A stretch of DNA of 64,000 nucleotides from assembly GCA_037976565.1 (NCBI GenBank), contig CP137670.1, positions 16,021,216 to 16,085,215 on the forward strand, given 5' to 3'. Shown one piece after another: positions 13,295-25,800 of the stretch. Position 1 is the first letter of the stretch, and every line of letters begins with the position of its first letter. Made by a program: the position numbers and the translations under genes. The notes below the pieces were generated by a model. It saw only the letters and a list, made by a program, of their open reading frames with translations, was not told the DNA's origin and ran no database searches. Source of the DNA: Mesocentrotus franciscanus (taxonomy: Eukaryota > Echinodermata > Echinoidea > Camarodonta > Strongylocentrotidae).

Positions 13295-13300
13295 TTTATT
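13295..13300 (-). terminator. candidate poly(A) signal of the FSIP2-like gene
   Basis: AATAAA on the minus strand, about 555 nt below the stop codon. It is the first perfect hexamer I find downstream, implying a 3' UTR of roughly 570-580 nt. Confidence 0.5.
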
Positions 13301-13853
13301 TTTTTGTTCAAGTTGTATATCAATAAATAATCATAACTATCTGGCAAGAATTTCTTTGGTCTCACTCAAGGTTAGTCAGCTGCTTTCTTACAACTATTCA
13401 TTGCATTGCTAAACTATAAATATATAAATATAAATATATCACCTTCACATCATTCAGGCAGGCTTTGATTGCTGGGTTCTCTAAAGTCATTCTTTACAGT
13501 ATTCAAAATGAACATAAAATATCTCCAATATAATGTTATCCATATGGTTCACCTTGACAATAATGGTACCGTGATCTCATTCACTATTTGGATTTGTATA
13601 CATATCGGTCTCTTCCAAATCAAACTCTGATGATCTACATGATGTGTTAATGTTGAGAGTGATACATCAGTCAATAATCATGTACTTTACTCAAGTATAA
13701 TTTCAAAATCATAATTCAAACACTTGTGTTTAGTTATCACAGGGTGGCAAGTTGGTAATATAAGTTGCAAGTTTGAGTAATCTCTCAGTTTTCTTGATGA
13801 ATTGTTTGTTATTATTACTGTAAACTATAATCTTGATTGCAATTATCCCTCAG
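13301..13853 (-). other. 3' UTR of the FSIP2-like gene
   Basis: The sequence lies between the stop codon and the AATAAA candidate. It is AT-rich and has no competing ORF. Confidence 0.5.
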
Positions 13854-13882
13854 TTAGTCCTCTGATGTGGCTTGGTCATTAT
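13854..13882 (-). CDS. FSIP2-like: FSIP2-like, terminal coding exon
   Basis: A polypyrimidine tract and CAG acceptor precede it. The split GAT codon continues the phase of the 15554 exon, and it encodes DNDQATSED then TAA. The acidic C-terminus contrasts with the basic region before it. Confidence 0.8.
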
Positions 13883-16800
13883 CTGTTGAAAAAAATAAAT
13901 ATATAATTACCAATAGGATTTGTTCTTTGGCAAGACATTAATCTACATTGCCACTCTAATAATAATAATAATAACAACGTTTCTTATAAAGCGCTTACCA
14001 CCGAAGTCTCTAAGCTCTAGAACAAGCACAAGTGAGGTAAATGGGCACCTGGTAGGACCTTATTTCTTGAATGCTTTAAGCGCTTTAGTGCAGCTGTGGT
14101 AAAGCCAGGGTAATAATAATACTTTGTAGGTGCCTTGAGCATCCCCTGGGATGAATGTGTGCACAATATAAATGCAGCTATTACTATTATAATCATTTGA
14201 TCTGCAATTTCAATTGACATCTAACTGACATTTTGAATTCTTCATATTTGCATACATTTCTTGACAGCAATGTAGGTGGTTCATCCTCGAATTCTATTTA
14301 AGATAATCAGAAATGACAGTCAAACGAAACTACCTGAGGGTTGTACATTATTAGGCAGTGTAGTCGGGACCTAGGACTGTCATTAACTTGTCACTCATAC
14401 TTTTTTTCCCCCGACTTCTTTTTTCTTTCTTTTCCATTTTCCTCTTACAATATCGCAAGAATGGTCCTTGTTATCAAGTTGACAATGGTAATTTCTTTTA
14501 ATCAAACCTAAAGGTCTTTAAAAAAAATGATACAATATTTAAACATCAAACTCAGAGGAACCTGTGTGATAAGGCATGCCAACTAACACAAATTCTCTCA
14601 AGACAAGCCATTTTGGAATAAACTGATTATTTTAATATCCCCTGAACTTATCATACAAGTACAACATCTTCCACCTTGTTTCATGCAGGGCTAGACGGAT
14701 GTTCGACTGCACGCAATCGAAAATGATGCCTCCGCCATAGAGCGATTTTTACAAACCAAAACAGAAGCAATTAAAAAAATTCTAGTTTGATTGTTATCCA
14801 TTAACAGGTTCTCAGAATATCGCGATTACAAGCTGTTTTTCATATACATGTAAGACCCTTTGAACTTTGACCTCATAACCCTAAAATCCAATCAGTTCAT
14901 TGGCTCTGCAAGATACATACATGTCCATAGTTTGATAGTAATCCATCCGTCAGTATTGACAATGCGTTCACAAGCTATTTTAGCACACATGAGCCCCATG
15001 ACCTTTGACCTCATGACCCCAAAATCTAATCAGTTCATTGGCTCTGCAAGATACATATATGACCCAAGTTTGGCGGTAATCCATCAATCAGTTCTTGAGA
15101 TAATGCGATCACGAGGTATTTTTGCATACATAATGTGCCCTGTGACCCTTGACCTTTGACCTCGTGACCCCAAAATCTAATCACTTCATTGGCTCTGCAA
15201 GATACATACATGACCCAAGTTTGGCGGAAATCCATCAATCGGTTCTTGAGATAACGCGATCACGAGCTATTTTTGCATACACAATGAGCGCTGTGACCTT
15301 TGACCTCGTGACCCAAAAATCTAATCAGTTCATTAGCTCTGCAAGATACATACATGACCCAAGTTTGGCGGTAATCCATCAATCGGTTCTTGAGATAACG
15401 CGATCACGAACGGGACGACAGACGCACGGACGGACAACCAGAAAACATAATGCCTCCGGCTACTTTGTAGCGGAGGCATAAAAATTAAACTATTACAGTA
15501 TAATCTTAAATAAAAATGGTGTAAAAGTCAAAGTTAGGAGATGCGAAACTTACCAAGCATTTTCTGACCAGCATCTAAGGCAGTATCTTCAGCTGGTTTC
15601 TTCACTCCTGAGGTGGGCCGTGACCTTTGTCTAGAGGGTGAAGGATGGGTCGGCGGTCGTGGGGTCAGCGATCCCTTGATTTTGGGCATAGGGGCACCAG
15701 GTTTCTGATCTTGAACAGACTCCTCTGAAATACAAGTAAGACAACATTTTCAATTATTCAATACCAGGGACCCGTTTCACAAAGCCTTTTTTCAATGACA
15801 AATGACAAAAATCAGTGACAATTCTGCTGATAACCAATCAGAAGCAAGGATTTCAGTAGCTTATAACAAAAACTGTCATTTGTCACTGATGACAAGTTTT
15901 GTGAACCCCTGGGCATACAATTTTTGAGAAGTTACACAGGATAGGGGCAATATACTTGAAGGAATTTCATTCACATTTGCAAAAAGTAGCTTTATCAGTT
16001 AACATACATTTAACATAATTCCTTTAAAAACTCATCATACCCTCATAATGCTCACAAATTGTAAGACAGCCTAAAACAAATCCTGAACATTATGGTAACC
16101 AATGTCTCAACTCTCCATGAGTAACAGCTGTATTTTGTCTTAAATCATTATGTGCCATGGATATGATCTCCTGTAATACACACTCTGTTTTCTTGTGGGC
16201 TACCTATCAAAAAGGTTTTAATACCATCAAAATGTATCGAGTGTAAAGCTAATCTATACAGGTGTTTAGAGAGTTATCATGTAGCTAATCAAGACTGGAA
16301 CCAGGTAATTTTGTAAAGATTTTGTGCTGCCGTGAACAATTCTTTTATTACTTGGTGCCTATCTTTTTGTGTGTGTGTGTATGTGGCAAATAGGTGACTT
16401 TACTAACTGCCACTACTGGAAAGTGAAGGTTAATTGCTAGATCATTTTCATGTCACACATACAAGGTAAAACAAGCACTTTATAGACTGCCCTTTTTACC
16501 TTGCTTTGGTTGCGTCCCACTTGATTTCTTTTTGCCTACTTTCTCCTTGCTAGACCTGCTACTGGAGACGCTTTCTGTGGACAGACGCTCCATCCGGTTT
16601 TCTTTCTCGAGGGAGGCCCGGCGTGGCAACAGCCTTTCGTTGGAGCTACGATGATTGACAAGCAATGATGAGCTTCCCTTGGCTGTATCCAGGGTGGGAT
16701 TTGACATGGCTGGAAGAAAAAGAATCAATGAGAACATTACCCTCTACATGATACAGTAGAACATCATTAAAGGCTTGTTCAGATATGAGGCGGCAAAACC

Positions 16801-19800
16801 GCTACGTTTTTATGACGTAAAGTGTAATACACTTTACATTTCTGAATCTTATAACATGGCGCTCAGTGAATATGCACAAGTCCTTTGTAGCGGGCAATCG
16901 CCAATCGTTTACAAGTAAGAATTTCAGAATTTGGGCCATAAACACAACATTGTTGAAAATTTGTGAGAACTTTAACATCACACTTACAACCATAACAATT
17001 ATTATTTCTAAGTACTTTACATGATTTGATCCTATCCATTCCTTTGACAAACATAACTGTAAAGTTATAAGGGAATTAAAATACAAGTCTAACATCGACA
17101 TAAAATACATGCAGAAGAGGTCCCAACCTTGTGTTCCTGATGGTGGTCTGACTACCCGATGACCTGACTGAGCCGAACCTGATGGCTTGACTCCAGAGGG
17201 CGGTCTAGGCATCACCATGCTACCCGGCTCCCATGTTTACTGCGGAACCCTTGTGTACCTAGCTCAGTTGCGCTGATGAGACTAGCTTGGTGACGTGAGG
17301 AACGTCGATTGTAGGAGGTAGATTTTGAAGGCTTGTTGGGAAGGATCTTGCAACCACTGATGGAGAGACCAGCAGTGCTTCCATAAGCACTCTTAACCTA
17401 TGGAACAAGGATTAAACTGTCAACAATGAGATTCATCAAGTGACACAGAATGTAAAAATACAAAATGACATGCATATTAGTGAAACATCTTTCCAAAAGA
17501 TATTCCAAGATTATGTTTGAAATCTTGAACAATGTTTCACATTAAATTCTTGATAGTATGCAAGTATATACACAATAGAGGAACTCTCTAAAGTTTACAC
17601 CAAATCATGTTTTCACATCTTCAAATTACGTTAATCCAAGTTATCCAAGGTTTTCTTTAAGAATCTTTTGAAACCTTCAAGAAACTTCTAACATACAATA
17701 GTTTATATTGTGTGAATAATTTAAAGTACTGTATAGTGCAGAAGACTACTATTCAAAATAGATTGTCATCATTGTTTTCTGGTCACAAATCCAAGTATTG
17801 TACATTGCTAGAGGCATGCACTGTGAAATAGAGCTAAGACCAACAGCTAACAACTAAATCATTCATACCCCTTGTAAATTTGATGTTTTTGTGTTTTTTC
17901 GTAACTTAGGAATGAAAGGGGGACTGGTTGAATTAGGGCCTTTGTTGAATACTTTTAGATGTAAGCTTTAATATGTCACATTCTCCAAAAACATTAATCA
18001 GGACAAATCATTTTTTCACAAACATAAAAAATTACAACACTTGGTAAGGGTATGACTAATTTAGTTGTTAACTGTATATCTAACTAACCTTGTTGGCAGA
18101 TTGGCTTGACACGGTAGCTTTCTTCAGAGGAGACCCTATCCTCTTGTGGTGTGAAAGCCCCGCCCTGCTGCCCCGCCTAGATGATGATGGCGACCTTGGA
18201 CTGATTGCCCCTAACGAACTACGCTTTTCCTTCTCCGAAGTTGACGTCACCGACTTTGCTATCTTGGATCCAATGAGCGTCAGCGAACGTCCAGTGATGG
18301 TCATCGATTGTGCCCCAGAGAGGCTGCGATTGGACAGGGACTTCACTTTTAGGGGCATCGCTCGTTGACTGCCTTGAGATGCTTGACTCCCTGACTGAGT
18401 AGGACCACCTTGTGCTTGGCTCGAAGCAGATGCACGCTCACTAGGCACTTGAGGGGGCTGCAGCTGGTTGGTGCGAATGGAAGGCAGAAGATTGGGCGAC
18501 TTGCTACCACTGTCCGTGTTTGCATTGTTGCTGTCGTTCTTGATTTGCAGGTGATGTTCAGGCGGAGTCTCTGGGTTCGTTGGACCATTATCATCAGGTA
18601 GTGTATCTGTAAGATGATAAAATAAAATCAGGAATACCAGCTGGACTGACTTAATTAGCCTGAAAATAGACCCATAGCAACAGTGGTCTCTCCCGTCAGG
18701 AGCTGATTCTGGTGTAGAAATAAGTGTGTTGGGATGAAAAAAGGGACCAAAATAACATCATATAAACAAGTCCATGCAATACTTAGCATGATACCCTCGC
18801 CGGGTACAAATGGCCTATATTTAGCAATTTTTGCATATTTAATGAGTTGTGACCTTTGACTTACATACTCATGTTATTACTTATGTTACTTACGTTATTT
18901 GAATGAAAACCACATTTTTGCATATATAATTCAATATTTTTGCATATTGAATGAGCTATGACCTTTGACCAACATAGTCTGATATCAAACTTAGGCAGTG
19001 TATTGATACCTTGTACCTTCATATATAATTAGGTATTTTTGCATATTTAATGACCTTTGACCTACTTACTCAGAAATCGAACTTAGGCTGTATTTTGATA
19101 CCATGTACATGTACCTTCATATATAATTAGGTATTTTTGCATATTTAATGAGCTATGACCTTTGACCTTTGACATACATACTCCGAAATCGAAATTAGGC
19201 TGTATTTTGATACCATGTACCTCCATATCAAATTTCATTAAAATCCGTCAAACATTACTAAAGTTATCAAACGGAAACCAAATTTTTGAATAATTAGCTT
19301 TTTCGCATATTTAATGAGCTTTGACTATGACCTTTGACCTACATAATCTGAAATCGAACTTAGGCTTTTTTTTATACCATGTACCTTCATAACAAATTTC
19401 ATTAAAATCCGTCAAACATTACTAAAGTTATCGAAAGGAAACCAAATTTTTGAATAACTAGTTTTTTTTTCCGCATATTTAACGAGCTATGACTATGACC
19501 TTTGACCATACTTCGAAATCGAACTTAGGCTGTGTTTTGATACCATGTACCTTCATATCAAATTTCATTAAAATCCGTCAAATATTCCTAAAGTTATCGA
19601 ATGGAACGAAATTTGTTACGGACGGAGGGCAGCGTTACTATATCCCCTTGACTTCGTCGGCGAGGGGAAAATAAATAGTGACCTTGTATGATAAATAAGA
19701 CGTTTTGTTAGAAATTTAGTAAGTACATGTACATGTACATGTAGATGTGACTGTGGAATGCAAGAGATTTGTAACTTTTAGGCAATTAAGCTGTACACAA

Positions 19801-22800
19801 AGGCAAATGTGCAATACTACGACTTCAACACAAGCCTTGAAGCAGCTGAGCCAAGGACTTGGATATTTGACATGAAAGTTGCTATTGAACTACAGTGTTA
19901 TGACTATTAAGAAGTATAAACATAGATGTGATGTGATCTTAAAGGTAAAGACCAGTTTTGGAAACGCCTCTCTCAAAAATGAAATGGAAGCTCTCAACAA
20001 TCATGTGAAAGAATATGTTTTGACTAATACGTGATGATACAAATTTTGCCGGGAAACCGCCTACTAATTGATATATTTGGTAAATTATTATATCTATTGG
20101 GACCAAATAGATATCGCGCACGTTGTCGCGTAGTCCCATATACATCTTTATGTGTACAGTGCTTGTAACTTTACCAAGACTGGGCCAAATTTCTTATCAT
20201 TTTGATGATTCCAGAAACTCGCAGTACACACCAATACTTATATGTTAGATGATGAACCTTTTCTGATCGATTCCACAACGTTTCTTTCACAATGCAATCG
20301 CTTGACCAGAACTGGTCTTTATCTTTAAGCCCTTTTTATTTAGATAGGCCTAATGCTTGGCAAACATAACTCCAACCGCCATTGCCTTCAGTGTTAGGTG
20401 GCTTAGCGGAATGTAGGGGCACGAAAAGACACATCCCAAACTGTACAGAGTTTGGTTTCCAGATTTCTTAATTTCTATGTAGCTATTTTCCTGCATGAGA
20501 ACAGATTAACATTGTCTATCGTTTCTCATCTTTATAAGTAACTCACCGACATATCCTGCCTCTCCAGTTGCCACGTCAACAGAACTAGGTTCCTCGACCT
20601 CTATCCTCACAGGCCCTTCTGTATTATCCCCCTCGATGATGATCTCCTCCTCCTCCTCCTCCTCATCCTCCTCATCATTGAGCATTGAAGGTATAGGTGT
20701 CTGAGGTCGGTGGGAGGCATAAATGCTCTCCTTCCGCACGGGAGGGTCTACAGTCTTGGAGGTGAAGTGGACACTAGCACCATGATGGAGGCTAGCACCC
20801 TGCTCGAGACCGCTTGTAGTAAGATTGCTTTCCTCACCTAATAATGATATTGGAAATAATCATTATAACAATATTAATGATGACTAGTACAGTACTAAAA
20901 AAAATAATTATTTTCCAAGGACGGTTTCTGTGGAACACTTTTCCTCATTACCGGTATATACAGAATTCTGCTAGTGTAAATGAATTTAAACGTAGGTATA
21001 AGGAATTTCTTTCGGGTAAATTGCAATGATCATTTGAATTCAAGACATATTTTGTTTGTTTGTTTGTATGTATGTTTGTTGTTTTGATTTGTGTATTGTA
21101 TAATGTTTTAGTAATGAATATATTTCATATTTTTTCTTATAAAAATGGATCAACCTATATAATTTATAAGGAGTTTGTTTCCTTTCAGGTTGCAACCTAT
21201 TCAGCTTATTTTACATGTATGTTCTTGTCCAATATGTTCTTTAATAGTATGTTATACAGTATATCTGATTGTTATATGGAATGTTGTCTTTTTAACTGAA
21301 TGAAATAAAATTGAATTGAATTGAAATTGAATTGAATTGAATTGAAATTGAATTGATTAAAATTGAATTGAATTGATTAAAATTGAATTGAATTGAAATT
21401 GAATTGATTAAAAATTGAATTGAATTGAATTAAATGAGGATGATAATAATAGTAAGAAGATACAACATGTAGTCTAGAATTGGAGATGACATGACAACCC
21501 AAGATTTCTGTAATTACAACAGTTACAATCACTAATTTTGTATTAAGTGCTAAATAAATATTATTATTATCATCATTATTAACGACAGATAAGAGGCTAT
21601 GACAAATACAGCCACTTGCATGCAGGTAAAGGAGATCCTGCTCAAATTATGACTATTTAATTTCCTGCTCACAAAAGAAAAGTTGTTAACAGTCTCATAG
21701 ATTTGGTAGTAGGGTTTTATCAGTATATGACTTACCGCTAGCTGTTCCATCCTGTGCCTGTGCCCCTCTGAAAATGCCCCGCCAGTCACCCCTTCAACGC
21801 TCTTCATCGAGGACTGCCGACTAGCTGGTTCTGACGAGCTTTCATGAGATGGGATGCTGGCACTGGACTTATTCCGTGTTCCTGAAAATACATGGCTGAT
21901 ACGCGAGAACAGGCCGCTGATCCCACTGACGATTTAACCTTCTTGGATTTCCGGCTTCCATGTTTGCGAGAACGGTGTCCTCCCGAGAGCTGCTGCCCTC
22001 ATCGCTACCAGCGAGATTTTGCGAGGCGTCAACGGATTGGGCAGATACCTGGTGCTTGGTGCTTCTTCTCTCAGCAGATAGCGCCCTTTCCTTTGCTTCT
22101 TCAGCTGACTTGGACGATGAGATAATTCCTGTCTTCTGTTCCGCAGATGTGTGATCTAACTTGGTTGTATTTGGACTCTCTTCAGTTGCTGATGGCGCAC
22201 CATCTTCACCACCCGTCGCATCAGCATTCAACAAGGTATCTTGAGGATCTCCATTAGACTGGCTACGACCTACTTCAGATGTCTTTGATGGAAGCACAGC
22301 TGTAAGATGTCATACCAATTTTTTTATAGGTTTCTTGCTTTAGAAACAAATATCTTCATGGTTTCTCTCAATTCAAAATAAAATCTTATAATGCTACCAG
22401 TATTAGTGAAAACCTACTACATCATCATGGCAGGAGAGAAAAGCTGAGCCTACTTTCTTCTGTCACCAAGCATCTCCTGCAATTGAAGATCAGTGCCAAA
22501 GTTTTGTGATTGAGTTTTTACAGACTTGCATGNNNNNNNNNNNNNNNNNNNNNNNNNNNNNNNNNNNNNNNNNNNNNNNNNNNNNNNNNNNNNNNNNNNN
22601 NNNNNNNNNNNNNNNNNNNNNNNNNNNNNNNNNNNNNNNNNNNNNNNNNNNNNNNNNNNNNNNNNNNNNNNNNNNNNNNNNNNNNNNNNNNNNNNNNNNN
22701 NNNNNNNNNNNNNNNNNNNNNNNNNNNNNNNNNNNNNNNNNNNNNNNNNNNNNNNNNNNNNNNNNNNNNNNNNNNNNNNNNNNNNNNNNNNNNNNNNNNN

Positions 22801-25800
22801 NNNNNNNNNNNNNNNNNNNNNNNNNNNNNNNNNNNNNNNNNNNNNNNNNNNNNNNNNNNNNNNNNNNNNNNNNNNNNNNNNNNNNNNNNNNNNNNNNNNN
22901 NNNNNNNNNNNNNNNNNNNNNNNNNNNNNNNNNNNNNNNNNNNNNNNNNNNNNNNNNNNNNNNNNNNNNNNNNNNNNNNNNNNNNNNNNNNNNNNNNNNN
23001 NNNNNNNNNNNNNNNNNNNNNNNNNNNNNNNNCCAGGTGGTCCCTGTATTAAGCCTATGTGAACCAGGTGGTCCCTGTATTAAGCCTATGAGATTTACAG
23101 AATTCAGTAGTATACAGGTTAAACATACCTTCATCTCAGTAAGCTGTGACTCTTCTAGCTGGTTCAAGGCATTCTTTAAAGCATTAGCAACCATCAAACT
23201 GGCATGAGGACTCACTTCAGAAGCCTTCAAACAATAATAGAATGATGGATAGTGCTGGTCCACAAATACATACATGTATAGTGTCTAGATCCATATACTA
23301 TTACATGAAATTTGAACGATATTGTACGAGTATTAAGAAATATTTTGTGCAGCAAACAAATAGTAATAATAAATAATTAGATCAATTTATAATGTGCAGC
23401 TACTATATAAATATATTCTACTGTGCTGTGATAAAAACAAAACTCATAAGAGTGCTACTTTACAGAAACACACCAAAAATATTCAAAAGCTTCTGAAAAC
23501 ATGTGCGTCTTCAACAAACATATGAAGACAGCAGCAGATGAGACTTTCCTTATGTCTAGTGGTAGGTTATTCCAAAGCTTTGGAGTGGCGCAACTAAAAG
23601 CGCAATCTCCAAGAGTTACTTTCGTTTTTGTGTGCAGTTGCTTAGAAGTATTTTGTCCTGTATACTTCTTTAACGTATGTGAATATGGATGTGATTTAAA
23701 AGATAATAATTCAGACAAATAATTTCAAGCTTGACCATTCAAAGCTTTGTAAACAAGCATAGGTATCTTAAATGCAACTCTCTGCCTTCATTGGAAACCA
23801 AAGTTACTTAATTAAGACAGATGTAATAGGAAAATTAAAGTTTTGGGCACAAGTCTTGCACAGGGATTCCGAACAGGCTGCAACTTCATTATTTGTGAAT
23901 CTGGCAAGCCAAACTATAATCCATTACAATAATTAAACATATTTGTGTTAGCTAATAAGTGCATGGAAAAGACTTTCACTGTTTTTTCCAGTCTAAGTCT
24001 CTATGAATGTAATGGTGATTGCATATTAAACATATTTGTGTTAGCTATGTGCTTCCTCATGGTTCAAACTAGAATCAGGCCTACACACAGGTTTCTCACA
24101 GAGCCGGCTTGGTGCATGGTTTCACTTCTAAGTCTCTAACTATGATGTGATTCATATTTAGCTTTGCTACTTGTCTTGATGTTGCAACAATGGAAAACTC
24201 TGTTTTTCCATCATTAAGCTTTAGCTTATATTAGAACATCCATGAACGGACATAATTATACATGTTTCCAAAATTGAGATATTATCATCTTGATGTTCTT
24301 TATAAGGGCTAAAAGAAATGTATGACTGTGTGTCGCCGGCAAGACAATGACAAGAATCACTTGGGATAAATGATGATAAAAAATTGATAAACTTGAAATT
24401 GTAACATGTGTGCTTATAATTTAGAACAAGTTAAAACATTTCTTTGTGTTGCTATATCCTTAGGCTTTAATATTGTGAGACTTTCACTTTGTTTCACTGA
24501 AAATAGATGTCTGGTGATACTTACATCAATATAGACATGTGGACTACCAGACCTATAAAAGAACCAGAACAGAATTAAGGCTCATTTGAATGATATAACC
24601 ATTGTTCCATACATACTTACATAGAATAATAAGTGGAATATATTTTTTCTTTCTTTTTCTAATCACAATTGAATATTCAAATTACATAAAATCATGGGCC
24701 CATAGCATAACATTTCCCTCAAATATAGGAAATTAGGAATCATGTTATTCCACAAGCGTTATGCAGAATTTGCTTCTTCTCATTGTATGACTATCATAGT
24801 GACAAATTGTTTATTTTTGAAGAATTACTGATTGATTTTGAACAAAAGATAGAGAGAGAATCTTGCTACATGTATTTCTTTCTATATTATCTTGCTCCTC
24901 TTCCTCCCCATCTCTTCCTCCGATTCTCTCTCTGTTTTCTTCCTCTCCTTCTCTCTTTTCTTTCCTTTGTTCTTCATTCCTCCATCACCATTACCTTTCC
25001 AAGCCAGGTAGATCTTTCTGTCCATCAGTCTTCCATGTCCCGTCATTTCCCTCTTCCCATTCCAGATTCTCAAACTCCTGGTCCGCCCTCAGGTCCTTGA
25101 ATACAGTGGAGACAAGTTGCCTAGCAACCAAAGTGAAGGAGTCCTGGACCTCATGAATAGATACTGGAGCATCTCCCGTTGATACAACTGAGAGGTTAAA
25201 AGATCCAATGTAAATCATGACCAGTTTTACTCAACTGTAAAAGGCCTGGGGGAGGGGGCACAATCCACCCCCTTGATGCACGCTACAATACATTCAAGGA
25301 TAATGTGTTATGGCGTTGAATGCTTTCAGGACTTTATTGCCTAGAATCTTACGCGGCTTTTGATACCAAATTTATAATATTTTGACCAACAGGTATTGTG
25401 CATTGCAAAAATGGCCCCACAGTGTGCAGCTAAAATGAACATTTCCCCATATATATTGTACACAATCCAGAATTGTAAATTTGACTTATAAGCACTAAGT
25501 GACTATCAGTACATTAGCAATAATTAAAAAATCATCCGAGATAAAGATGAAACTTCATGGGCCTATTTCTTATGAGATACTCTACCTGTATGCAAAGTAT
25601 CAGAATTTGTTGTCCCTCCATGTCTGAGATCGGCCATGAAAGCGCACCAAAATAAACCAGCCCTTTTTAGGGTTATAGGTAGCATTTCATTGTTAAAGAG
25701 AAGGATGCGTTCCGGCAAAGGTGAAATATATTTAACATTTTAAAAATTTTCTTGTTAATTTTATTCTCATTTTGAAGTATTTAATGAAAAAACATGAAAA

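Noticed and set aside
14860..15481. Overlapping ~100-codon ORFs with repeated TFDLVTPKSNQFIGSARYIH-type segments
   Set aside because: They follow the ~150-bp internal repeats of the mobile element and occur again in 31098-31838. Both strands are open. No domain.
18090..18368. 92-codon plus-strand ORF
   Set aside because: Antisense shadow of the large FSIP2-like exon, which has correct splice sites and phases on the minus strand.
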